In this document: positions 32,139-39,436 of the stretch, in pieces
Numbering within the stretch: the first letter of the stretch is position 1
Layout: every line of letters starts with the position of its first letter
Origin: an uncultured bacterium
Lineage (GTDB): Bacteria; Actinomycetota; Coriobacteriia; Coriobacteriales; Coriobacteriaceae
Assembly: GCA_905215115.1 (NCBI GenBank)
Contig: CAJMOP010000004.1
Coordinates: 1 to 49,387, forward strand
Direction of reading: 5' to 3'
Length of the DNA stretch: 49,387 nt
Made by a program: the position numbers and the translations under genes
Notes under the pieces: model-generated
What the model was told of the DNA's origin: nothing
Database searches by the model: none
What the model saw: the letters and a program-made list of their open reading frames with translations, nothing else

Positions 32139-33566
32139 TTAGGCCTCGACGGTATCCAGGTCAAAGCCAAAGTAGCGGACCGCGTTGTTGTAGCTGATGT
32201 CGCGCACGATGGCTCCCAGCAGCTCCATGTCGGCCGGATACTTGCCCTGCTCGACCCACTCGCCGATCACGCCGCACAGCACGCGACGGAAGTACTCGTG
32301 ACGCGGGTAGGACAGGAAGGAGCGGGAATCGGTAAGCATGCCCACAAAGTTGCCCAGCACGCCCTCGTTAGCCAGAGCCGTAAGCTGCTCGCGCATACCG
32401 ATCTCGTTGTCGTTGAACCACCAGGCAGAGCCGTTCTGGATCTTGCCGGCGGTCGGAGCCTCCTGGAAGCAGCCCATCACGGTATCGATCATGGTGTTGT
32501 CGATGGGGTTCAGGCTGTACAGGATGGTCTTGGGCAGACCCGTGGACTCCTGGATGGAGTTGAGGAAATCGGCCAGCTGGTCGGACGGCGTGTAGTTGGA
32601 GATGCAGTCGTAGCCGGTATCGGGACCGAGCTTGGCGAACATAGCGCGGTTGTTGTCACGCTTGCAGCCAAAGTGCAGCTGCATGGCCCAGCCAAGGCGG
32701 ACATACTCGCCGGCGACGAACTGCATAAAGGCCGTCTTGTACTTGAGGACCTCGTCCTCGGTAAGCGGCTCGGCGGCAAGGCCCTTGGCAAAGATGGCCT
32801 CGATCTCGTCGGCGGTAGCCGGAGCGTACATAACGTAGTCGAGCGCGTGGTCGGAAGCGCGGCAGCCCAGCTCGTGGGCAACGTCGTAGCGCTTGGAGAT
32901 GGCGGCCTTCATGCCCTCGAAGTCGCTGATCTCAATGCCGGCAACCTCGGAGAGATGCTTGCAGTAGTCGGCGAACTCCTGGCCACGCTCGATGCGCAGG
33001 GCGGCATCGGGGCGCATGGCGGGAACGACCTGAACGTCAAAACTGTCGTCGGCGGCAATCTTCTTGTGCCACTCAAAGCTGTCGGCGGGGTCGTCGGTAG
33101 TGCAGATCATGCGGACGTTGGACTGCTTGATCAGGTTGCGGCAGGTAAAGCTAGCCTCAGCGAGCTTGGCGTTGGCAAGGTCCCAGACCTCCTGAGCGGT
33201 TTTGCCGTTCAGGACACCCTCGTAGCCAAAGTAACGCTTAAGCTCCAGGTGGCTCCACTCAAAGACGGGGTTGCCCACGCAACGGCCCAGGGTCTCGGCC
33301 CACTTCTGGAACTTCTCGCGAGCAGGGGCATCGCCGGTAATGAAGCGCTCGTCGACGCCGTTGGCACGCATCAGGCGCCACTTGTAGTGGTCACCGCCCA
33401 GCCAAACCTCGGTGATGTTCTCAAAACGCTTGTCGTCCCAGATCTCCTTGGGAGAAATGTGGCAGTGGTAGTCAACGATGGGCATGCCCTCGGCAAAGTT
33501 GTGGAACAGCTCCTCACCGGTTTTGGTGCTCAGCAGGAAATCCTGATCGTCCATGAAGTTTTTCAT
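32139..33566 (-). CDS. uxaC: Glucuronate (galacturonate) isomerase
   Basis: First step of intracellular galacturonate use: galacturonate to tagaturonate. ATG at 33566 (MKNFMDDQDFLL) follows AAAGGGG; an upstream in-frame ATG falls inside operator DNA. The 475-residue TIM-barrel protein has the amidohydrolase-like metal motif VDYHCHISPKEIWDD, CTTDDPADSFEWH, MQLHFGCKRDNN, GYDCISNYTPSDQLADFL and LTDSRSFLSYPRHEYFRR. Length is standard. It leads the uxaCBA unit, whose promoter has two GTGAACGTTCAC operators. Confidence 0.96.
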   Translation of the reverse strand: MKNFMDDQDFLLSTKTGEELFHNFAEGMPIVDYHCHISPKEIWDDKRFENITEVWLGGDHYKWRLMRANGVDERFITGDAPAREKFQKWAETLGRCVGNPVFEWSHLELKRYFGYEGVLNGKTAQEVWDLANAKLAEASFTCRNLIKQSNVRMICTTDDPADSFEWHKKIAADDSFDVQVVPAMRPDAALRIERGQEFADYCKHLSEVAGIEISDFEGMKAAISKRYDVAHELGCRASDHALDYVMYAPATADEIEAIFAKGLAAEPLTEDEVLKYKTAFMQFVAGEYVRLGWAMQLHFGCKRDNNRAMFAKLGPDTGYDCISNYTPSDQLADFLNSIQESTGLPKTILYSLNPIDNTMIDTVMGCFQEAPTAGKIQNGSAWWFNDNEIGMREQLTALANEGVLGNFVGMLTDSRSFLSYPRHEYFRRVLCGVIGEWVEQGKYPADMELLGAIVRDISYNNAVRYFGFDLDTVEA

Positions 33567-33619
33567 CACACAACCCCTTTGTTGGCGGAGCGAGCGCACG
33601 ATGCGCTCGTTATCCTCTA

Positions 33620-33713
33620 GGTGAACGTTCACTATACTAATTCATTGCGACTTAAAAGGTGAACGTTCACCTAACCACCATGGGGTGAACGGTCGATTTT
33701 GCCCGTTCAACGG
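33620..33713 (-). promoter_or_regulatory. uxaC promoter with two operators and a 29-nt conserved motif
   Basis: GGTGAACGTTCAC (33620-33632) adjoins a TATAGT -10 box on the minus strand. AGGTGAACGTTCACCT (33657-33672, perfect) is centred 38 bp away. The motif GTGAACGGTCGATTTTGCCC and the following GTTCAACGG occupy 33685-33713. Confidence 0.7.
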
Positions 33714-33805
33714 TTACTGGAGCCGCGACTTGTATGTATTGCGAATTGGCAGGCGTCCCCGAATACCGAACTTGAGCGCTTTGGCCAGGTGGGTCATGTT
33801 CCGCC

Positions 33806-33998
33806 GTGCATTTTTGGGAGTATTCAGCATCGGAGCGCACCGCGCACCGTCTTCGAAGCCCTATCTGATGCTCATATTGCGCCCAATCGGCATAAATAAA
33901 TGCCGCCGATGGCGAATTACGCCATCGGAGGCACCCTTAAAACAGTCGTCCTAGCCTCTTTCGGGACACGCCATTGCTGAATACTCCAAAAAATGCAC
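33806..33998. repeat. 193-bp intergenic element bounded by 24-bp inverted repeats
   Basis: Left arm 33806-33829 (GTGCATTTTTGGGAGTATTC...) and right arm 33975-33998 match as inverted repeats with one mismatch. Inside is a perfect 9-bp hairpin CCGATGGCG/CGCCATCGG (33906-33928) that may terminate the downstream-reading LacI gene. No credible gene lies in 33714-34027. The layout resembles a small non-autonomous repeat. Confidence 0.6.
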
Positions 33999-34027
33999 GT
34001 CGCAAGAGGGGGTACCTGACCAAACGG

Positions 34028-35107
34028 CTAAATTCCCGCAAGCTCGCAGTAGCGGTCGACGTTGCTGGCAAACACCATCTCCACAGCACCCTTCTGCACG
34101 GGCTCCGCCGGAGTTTTACCCCACAGCAGATACTCGCCCAAGGTCTTGGCGCCACGGTAGGCCAGGCTCACCGGGTCCTTATAGACAATATTGGTAAAGA
34201 TGCCACGGTGCAAGGCCAAGGCGCTCTCGGGGAACAGGTCGTTGCCGATTACCATGACCTTGCCGGCCTTGCCGCTTGAAACAAGCGCGTCGGCGACCAC
34301 CTCGGAACCAACGGCAAACACGCTACAGATGAGCTCGGGAGCATCCGGCGCACTCAAGCGCTGCTCAAGCTCGCGCTCGAGCTGTTTGACTTGCGCATGG
34401 GCGCCGGCAAGGTCCTCAACCTGCCATGGAATATCGTGTTCGCGCAGGTAATTATGAAAGGCGCGGGCGGTCAGGTAGTGTGAGTCGGTATAGGGATCGC
34501 CCGCCAACAGGAGCACGCGGGCGTCAGCCCCAGAAGCGTGGACCAGGTTAGCCGCCTGCTCTGCCATAAGGCTGCCCGCCGCGGAATAGTCCGCCAGACT
34601 GGCACCCAGGCGATCGAGGTGCGGTCGGTCGCCGTCGACGAGCTCAATCGCCACGCCCGCCTCGGCAATCTGCCTCAAAAGCTCGGTCGCGCGGTCATCG
34701 CCCGGAACATAGGCAAGCAGACCATCGATCTTCTCGCCTACCTGCAGACGCTCATCAATCTGCTCGAGCGCATCGGCGTAGCCGCCCACGCCAAATTCTA
34801 CGCGCTCAACCGTAATGCCCTGATCGATGACCTCCTGCTCAAAGCGGTTGCAGCCTTCCCAAAGGTAACGGAAAAAGTACGCCCCCTCGCGCGATGCGCG
34901 GGGCAGGCAAAACACCAAGTTGATATCCTTGCGGCGCAGGCTCGAGGCACTCGTATTGCGATGGTAACCCATGGCCTCAGCCTTAGCATTCACCTTGGAG
35001 CGCACGGATTCGCTCACGCCGGCCTTACCCGTCAGGGCCTTGTGCACGGTATTGATGGAAACGCCAAGCTCGGCGGCTATGTCCTTCATGGTTACGCGAG
35101 CGCTCAT
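34028..35107 (-). CDS. LacI-family regulator, candidate controller of the pectin/galacturonate genes
   Basis: A 359-residue regulator; ATG at 35107 after ACGGAG. Residues 6-60 carry the helix-turn-helix and hinge (TMKDIAAELGVSINTVHKAL, SASSLRRKDINLV). The effector domain (LVFCLPRASREGAYFFRYLW, DGLLAYVPGDD, LLLAGDPYTDSHYLTARAF) belongs to the periplasmic-binding-protein-4 type used by uronate and multi-subunit ABC-like regulators. The gene follows the uxaC promoter region. GTGAACGTTCAC sites, with the central CG typical of LacI operators, are densest at the neighbouring uxaC and transporter promoters. That this protein binds them is inferred. Confidence 0.9.
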   Translation of the reverse strand: MSARVTMKDIAAELGVSINTVHKALTGKAGVSESVRSKVNAKAEAMGYHRNTSASSLRRKDINLVFCLPRASREGAYFFRYLWEGCNRFEQEVIDQGITVERVEFGVGGYADALEQIDERLQVGEKIDGLLAYVPGDDRATELLRQIAEAGVAIELVDGDRPHLDRLGASLADYSAAGSLMAEQAANLVHASGADARVLLLAGDPYTDSHYLTARAFHNYLREHDIPWQVEDLAGAHAQVKQLERELEQRLSAPDAPELICSVFAVGSEVVADALVSSGKAGKVMVIGNDLFPESALALHRGIFTNIVYKDPVSLAYRGAKTLGEYLLWGKTPAEPVQKGAVEMVFASNVDRYCELAGI

Positions 35108-35204
35108 GGGGTTACTCCGTTATAGATAAGTTGCCAATTAACAGTACAGGTAACGATACCCCAAAATCACTCTTCAACTCGCCGCGCTCTCCCCCAAATG
35201 TGCA

Positions 35205-35238
35205 AAGCGCCCCGCGAACGGATGCTCGCGAGGCGCTT
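35205..35238 (-). terminator. Terminator of the feo unit end
   Basis: Stem AAGCGCCCCGCGA / TCGCGAGGCGCTT, 13 nt after the stop of the Cys-rich protein gene; a short T-stretch follows. Confidence 0.7.
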
Positions 35239-35250
35239 GGATGACGGACC

Positions 35251-35451
35251 TTACTTGATACCGCGGCCCAAGTCTTCGGCAATTTTGTCCACGCCCTTAA
35301 GTGCGGCGCAAGTCTTTTTGTTGGAGCAATGTCCCGTGCAAACGCCGCCCTGAGCGCAGTCGGCGCAGGTTCCCTTGCGGTAGATGCGTACGCACACGGC
35401 GACAAACGCAATACCGATAACAGCCAGTACAACAATATCGATAGGTGCCAT
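35251..35451 (-). CDS. FeoB-associated Cys-rich membrane protein
   Basis: A 66-residue protein with one N-terminal membrane helix (IDIVVLAVIGIAFVAVCVRI) followed by a short Cys-rich tail (CADCAQGGVCTGHC, then SNKKTC). ATG after GAGGAGG. Small proteins of this shape are encoded just downstream of feoB in many Gram-positive bacteria and are thought to assist ferrous iron uptake, perhaps in place of FeoC. The five closely spaced Cys could bind iron or a cluster. A terminator hairpin separates it from feoB (35569-35597), so it may be read separately or through partial read-through. Confidence 0.85.
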   Translation of the reverse strand: MAPIDIVVLAVIGIAFVAVCVRIYRKGTCADCAQGGVCTGHCSNKKTCAALKGVDKIAEDLGRGIK

Positions 35452-35563
35452 AGCAAGCCTCCTCTAGTTAGCCACCACTTACTTTACCCCATTCTCCACC
35501 TACCAAAAAGGGACAGGTTTATTTTGGTCGGTTTTATCTGCGGAAACGCCACATCTCCCCCAC

Positions 35564-35597
35564 CAAAAAGCCCGAGTGTCGCTGGGACACCCGGGCT
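35564..35597 (-). terminator. Terminator of feoB
   Basis: Stem AGCCCGAGTGTC / GACACCCGGGCT at 35569-35597 with one internal mismatch, followed by TTTTTGG on the minus strand. Confidence 0.85.
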
Positions 35598-35626
35598 CGC
35601 GGAAAGGGGCTGATCCTTATTCGGAC

Positions 35627-37954
35627 TTAAGCGGAAACTGCGGCGGAAGCGGTGTTGGTCTCGTCCTCGTCGGTCCAAGCGTGCTTAGGCATGGGACGGA
35701 AGATCTGGAAGAGCATCGCAACCAGCAGCACAATGGCTACAACCGTCCAAATACCAAACTGGCCAAGGACAAGCAGGTTGTAGAACTGGTTGATGAACAG
35801 GCCGATGACCCAAGCGAAGGCGCACTCGTAGCCGATGGCAATCGCGGTCCACTTGCCGGAGTCCATCTGATTGCGGATAGTGCCCATGGCGGCAAAGCAC
35901 GGGGCGCACAGCAGGTTGAAAGCGCCGAAGGCAACGCAGGCGCCCATAGTCGGGAACATGCCGGCAAACGCGGTCCACAGGCTCGGGTCGGTCTCGGCGG
36001 CGTCAGCAACCGACAGCAGCGAGCCGGCGGTGGCGACGACGTTCTCCTTAGCGACAAGGCCAGAGACAGTCAGCGCAGTTGCCTGCCAGGTGCTAAAGCC
36101 GAGCGGGGCGAAGATCCAAGCGACCAGGTTGCCGAGCATGGCAAGCACAGAGTAGTCCATGAACTCCTCGGGGATGCCCTCCATGGAAGGCAGGTAGCCA
36201 AAGGCGCCGTTGTAGCTACCAAAGTTGGAGAGGAACCAAACGACGACGGTGGACGCAAAGATGACCGTGCCGGCCTTCTTGATAAAGGCGAAGCAGCGCT
36301 CCCACACGTGCAGCGCCCAAGAGCGGATCGCCGGGAAGTGGTAGGCAGGAAGCTCCATAACAAACGGCGTCGGGCGGCCGGCGAAGAGCTTGGTCTTCTT
36401 GAGCATGAGGCCCGAGGCAATGACGGCAAAGACGCCCAGGAAGTAGAAGAGCGGGCTGATCCACGCAGCGGTGGTAGAAGAGTCGCCAATGATGGAACCC
36501 ATGAGCAGGGCGATGATCGGCAGCTTGGCGCCGCAAGGGATGAACGTGGTGGTCATGACCGTCATGCGGCGGTCCTTCTCGTTCTCGATGGTCTTGGTGG
36601 CCATGACGCCGGGGACGCCGCAGCCCGAGGACACGAGCATGGGGATAAAGGACTTACCGGACAGGCCAAAGCGGCGGAACACGCGGTCCATGATGAAGGC
36701 GACGCGGGCCATGTAACCGCAGTCCTCCAAGAAAGACAGCATCACAAAGAGCAGGAACATCTGCGGGACGAAGCCCATGATGGCGCCGATGCCAGCCACG
36801 ATGCCGTCGCAGACGAGCGAATCGACCAGACCACCGTCCTCGGTACCGCCCGCCACGAGGGCATCGTGCACCGCGGTGGTGATACCCGGGACATAGGGGC
36901 CGTACTGCGCCGGGTCGACCGAGTCGGCGTTGTCGCCCGCAGCCTCAACAGCTGCGTCGTAGGCGTCGCGACCCTGACCGAGTACGTACCAACCGTCAGT
37001 ACCGAAGAGCTGGTCGTTGGTAAAGTCGGTCACCGTGCCGCCCAGGGTGGAAACGGCAATGTAGTACACGCAGAACATGATGACCACGAAGATCGGCAGG
37101 CCCAGGATACGGTTGGTAACCACGCGGTCGATCTTCTCGGAGGTGCTCATCTTGGCCGGAGCCTTGGTGAGGCACTCGTCGATGATGTGGGCAATGACGC
37201 CATAGCGCTCGCCGGTGATGATGGACTCGGCGTCGTCGTCGCAGTCCTGTTCGCACTGGGCGACCAGCTGCTCCACGCGAGCGGCCTTCTCCTTAGTGAG
37301 GTTGATGAGCTTGCAGGCGTCCGCGTCGCGCTCGAACAGCTTGACCGCGTAGTAGCGACGCTTGTTGGCGGGAACGCTCGCCGGCAGGTTGTTCTCGATG
37401 TGGTCCAGAACGTCCTCGATGGAGGAATCGAACTTGTGCTCCGGCACCTGGCCCTTGGAAGCAGCGGACTTCTTGACCTGCTCGAACAGCTCCGTGATGC
37501 CCTTGTTCTTAAGAGCCGAGATCATCATGACCGGGCAGCCGAGCTTCTTGGAGAGCTTGTCCGTGTCGATCTTATCGCCGTTCTTCTCGACCAAGTCGGC
37601 CATGTTGAGGGCGACGACCACGGGCAGGCCGGTCTCGATAACCTGAAGCGCCAGGTACAGGTTGCGCTCGAGGTTGGTGGCATCGACCACCTGGACGACG
37701 ACATCGGGCTCGCCGCTCATGAGGTAGTCGCGCGAGCACTGCTCCTCGGGGCTGTAGGGGGAAAGCGAGTAGATGCCGGGGAGGTCCGTAATCGTGACGT
37801 TCTTGTCGCTTAGGAGCTTGGCTTCCTTTTTCTCAACCGTGACGCCGGGCCAGTTGCCAACGTAGCCGTTGGCGCCGGTGATCAGGTTGAAAAGCGTGGT
37901 CTTGCCGCAGTTGGGGTTACCCGCCAGCGCGACATGGATCTGAGAATCCGCCAT
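35627..37954 (-). CDS. feoB: Ferrous iron transporter FeoB
   Basis: Inner-membrane Fe2+ transporter with a cytoplasmic GTPase domain. The 775-residue product starts MADSQIHVALAGNPNCGKTT. G motifs are GNPNCGKTT (G1), DLPGIYSLSPYSPEE (G3 and switch II), NMAD (G4) and ISALKNKG (G5). The membrane core contains the two gate repeats (GCGVPGVMATKTI, IPCGAKLPIIALL, GLVAKENVVATAGS). A long extracytoplasmic loop (FTNDQLFGTDGW ... AAGDNADSVDPAQYGPY) is somewhat larger than in E. coli FeoB. Two feoA genes precede it and a Cys-rich partner follows. Confidence 0.97.
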   Translation of the reverse strand: MADSQIHVALAGNPNCGKTTLFNLITGANGYVGNWPGVTVEKKEAKLLSDKNVTITDLPGIYSLSPYSPEEQCSRDYLMSGEPDVVVQVVDATNLERNLYLALQVIETGLPVVVALNMADLVEKNGDKIDTDKLSKKLGCPVMMISALKNKGITELFEQVKKSAASKGQVPEHKFDSSIEDVLDHIENNLPASVPANKRRYYAVKLFERDADACKLINLTKEKAARVEQLVAQCEQDCDDDAESIITGERYGVIAHIIDECLTKAPAKMSTSEKIDRVVTNRILGLPIFVVIMFCVYYIAVSTLGGTVTDFTNDQLFGTDGWYVLGQGRDAYDAAVEAAGDNADSVDPAQYGPYVPGITTAVHDALVAGGTEDGGLVDSLVCDGIVAGIGAIMGFVPQMFLLFVMLSFLEDCGYMARVAFIMDRVFRRFGLSGKSFIPMLVSSGCGVPGVMATKTIENEKDRRMTVMTTTFIPCGAKLPIIALLMGSIIGDSSTTAAWISPLFYFLGVFAVIASGLMLKKTKLFAGRPTPFVMELPAYHFPAIRSWALHVWERCFAFIKKAGTVIFASTVVVWFLSNFGSYNGAFGYLPSMEGIPEEFMDYSVLAMLGNLVAWIFAPLGFSTWQATALTVSGLVAKENVVATAGSLLSVADAAETDPSLWTAFAGMFPTMGACVAFGAFNLLCAPCFAAMGTIRNQMDSGKWTAIAIGYECAFAWVIGLFINQFYNLLVLGQFGIWTVVAIVLLVAMLFQIFRPMPKHAWTDEDETNTASAAVSA

Positions 37955-38029
37955 TCAATCCTTCTTCCTTGTGTGCCCGCGCTGCTTTCTCCGCGCAGGC
38001 TGGATAATGTGCTTCAAAGATGCTGCATT

Positions 38030-38049
38030 AAGTTAGAAAAACCTAACTT
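38030..38049. promoter_or_regulatory. Inverted repeat AAGTTAG-N6-CTAACTT ahead of feoB
   Basis: Lies in the 123-nt gap between feoA and feoB. Its arms resemble the half-sites of DtxR/IdeR/MntR-type metal regulators, though spacing differs from the IdeR consensus. A role in iron-dependent control is inferred. Confidence 0.45.
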
Positions 38050-38077
38050 TATCTGCAGAAATATGTGCCGCCGGCCC

Positions 38078-38299
38078 TTACTGGACCTCGACGACGGCAG
38101 CCTCCTCCTTGCGGATGGAGAGCTCGTAGCCACGCACGTTGATCTCGACCGGATCTCCGAGCGGTGCAACCTTTACGACCTTGAACGAAGTGCCCTTGAT
38201 GAGCCCCAGGTCCATAAGGTGGCGGCGAAGCGCACCCTCACCGTGAAGCTTGACGATGGTGGAGCTCTCGCCCACCTTAACGTCACCCAACGTCTTCAT
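38078..38299 (-). CDS. feoA: FeoA family protein (first of two, adjacent to feoB)
   Basis: A 73-residue SH3-like beta-barrel protein that supports FeoB. ATG after AAAGGGGG. Typical FeoA features: MKTLGDVKVGESSTIVKL, the turn RRHLMDLGLIKG and VEINVRGYELSIRKEEAA. It is separated from the second feoA by 37 nt and precedes feoB, so all three are probably one operon. Confidence 0.93.
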   Translation of the reverse strand: MKTLGDVKVGESSTIVKLHGEGALRRHLMDLGLIKGTSFKVVKVAPLGDPVEINVRGYELSIRKEEAAVVEVQ

Positions 38300-38336
38300 T
38301 TACTTGTCCCCCTTTCGGTTTTTTAAATGCTGCGGA

Positions 38337-38579
38337 CTAACTGACGGTCATGATGTGCATGGCAACCTTGGAATCGATACCAAAGCGTGCGCCCAGCACC
38401 GTGACGATGATATTGGCGCCACTCGAGCTCACCACGTGAATTTCGCTGCCCTCGACAAAGCCGAGGTCCTTGAGGTGGTGCTTCATATCCTCATTGCCCT
38501 TTACACGAGACACGCGCACGGTTTCGCCCGCTTTTACCATCGAAAGCGGCATTGCCGGCATCTGCGGTCCGCAAGACAT
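38337..38579 (-). CDS. feoA: FeoA family protein (second copy, operon head)
   Basis: An 80-residue FeoA homologue; ATG after TAGGAG. It contains MKHHLKDLGFVEGSEIHVV and ARFGIDSKVAMHIMTVS, aligning with the neighbouring FeoA but diverged. A short N-terminal extension has a Cys and Met-rich start (MSCGPQMPAMPLSMV) that could touch iron. It is the first gene of the feoA-feoA-feoB unit, and its promoter lies between the two AAAGTTAACCAC boxes at 38623-38674. Confidence 0.92.
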   Translation of the reverse strand: MSCGPQMPAMPLSMVKAGETVRVSRVKGNEDMKHHLKDLGFVEGSEIHVVSSSGANIIVTVLGARFGIDSKVAMHIMTVS

Positions 38580-38622
38580 GAGTGGCTCCTAACGTCAGTT
38601 CGTCCTCAACATCGACGCGGTA

Positions 38623-38674
38623 AAAGTTAACCACATCTATGTTCGCTTTAGTAAACTAGCACGTGGTTAACTTT
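38623..38674 (-). promoter_or_regulatory. feo promoter bracketed by a 12-bp inverted repeat
   Basis: AAAGTTAACCAC (38623-38634) and GTGGTTAACTTT (38663-38674) are perfect inverted repeats 28 nt apart. The feo core promoter must lie about here, upstream of the start at 38579. Likely binding boxes for a metal-responsive repressor; related to the AAGTTAG arms at 38030. Confidence 0.5.
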
Positions 38675-38721
38675 TTGGAAAGGGTCCCCATTTAGATTCC
38701 GAAAAGTTTCCTATACGAAAC

Positions 38722-38757
38722 AAAAAGGCGCGGCAAAGAGCTGTCCTTTGCCGCGCC
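38722..38757 (-). terminator. Terminator of the HPr gene
   Basis: A perfect 12-bp stem GGCGCGGCAAAG / CTTTGCCGCGCC followed by TTTTTG on the minus strand, 10 nt after the stop. Confidence 0.9.
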
Positions 38758-38766
38758 CTGTCATGC

Positions 38767-39015
38767 TTAGAGCGAGAGGTTTCTGATCGACGTGACGCAG
38801 GAAGCCTCGTCTACGCCCGAAACGCGGAAGATGATGTCCTCGCCGCACTCGCCGTAGAGAGCCATGAGCCCCATTACATCGCGGCCGTCGGTATGGCGAT
38901 CGCCGATACTGACCGATACGTTGCTACGATGCTTGGCAATGATGTCGTAAAGCAGCGCAACCGGGCGGGCATGCAGTCCCAACGGATCTTTAATCGTCTT
39001 TGTAAACTCGACCAT
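38767..39015 (-). CDS. HPr-family phosphocarrier protein with Asp at position 46
   Basis: Phosphocarrier of the PTS. ATG at 39015 (MVEFTKTIKDP) follows GGGAGGGG; an upstream in-frame start is less well placed. The 82-residue product has the active-site His15 in GLHARP and the HPr helix VMGLMALYGE. The regulatory Ser46 of Firmicutes HPr (usual KSIMG) is Asp46 here (RDVMG), so HPr-kinase control is impossible and a permanently charged state is built in. It stands alone, far from other PTS genes, with its own terminator. Confidence 0.88.
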   Translation of the reverse strand: MVEFTKTIKDPLGLHARPVALLYDIIAKHRSNVSVSIGDRHTDGRDVMGLMALYGECGEDIIFRVSGVDEASCVTSIRNLSL

Positions 39016-39112
39016 GTCCCCTCCCGCGGCATCGCACATTCGGCCGGCAAACCCAGCCACGTGGTAGTTATTGTAGCGTTAGATGCTTGTCGAGAGCTCC
39101 TCTGAACACCTC

Positions 39113-39332
39113 GTGGGCAAAAAGTGGCAAATATGAGTACTGTCACCAATTTAGTAGCAGCAAAATCGAGAGCAAAGTGCCTACTTTGAGCGATTCGAAG
39201 AGGTTGAAAGCCGTCAAACGCCCTTTAAAGGGGGTTAGATAAATTGATTTTGAGCCCATTTTCGCTCAGAACGGGCCGAAAAATATGACACCTCTTTTGC
39301 AACAGTACTCATATTTGGCATTTTTTGACCAC
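39113..39332. repeat. 220-bp intergenic element bounded by about 31-bp inverted repeats
   Basis: Left arm 39113-39143 (contains GGCAAATATGAGTACTGT) and right arm 39302-39332 (contains ACAGTACTCATATTTGGC) match with a few mismatches. The interior is AT-rich with CCCTTTAAAGGG and no credible gene. Located between HPr and the APC permease. Likely a small non-autonomous repeat or a structured transcript. Confidence 0.6.
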
Positions 39333-39361
39333 GGGGTCCAAAACCATGTCCCAAAACACAA

Positions 39362-39389
39362 AAGGAGGGGCCTCGTAAGGCCCCTCCTT
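39362..39389 (-). terminator. Terminator of the APC permease gene
   Basis: A perfect 12-bp stem AAGGAGGGGCCT / AGGCCCCTCCTT with TTTTGTGTTTT following on the minus strand. Confidence 0.9.
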
Positions 39390-39436
39390 AGGAAAGGGAA
39401 TCGATTTATTCCACAGCCGCAGATTAATCCTAGCCG

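Noticed and set aside
33685..33954. Plus-strand 89-codon frame upstream of uxaC
   Set aside because: It starts inside the operator region and runs through the inverted-repeat element; no ribosome site and no family resemblance.
35500..35545. CCAAAA/TTTTGG inverted repeat before the feoB terminator
   Set aside because: Short AT-rich pairing with a GGGACAGG interior; could be a repeat fragment but nothing else in the window matches it.
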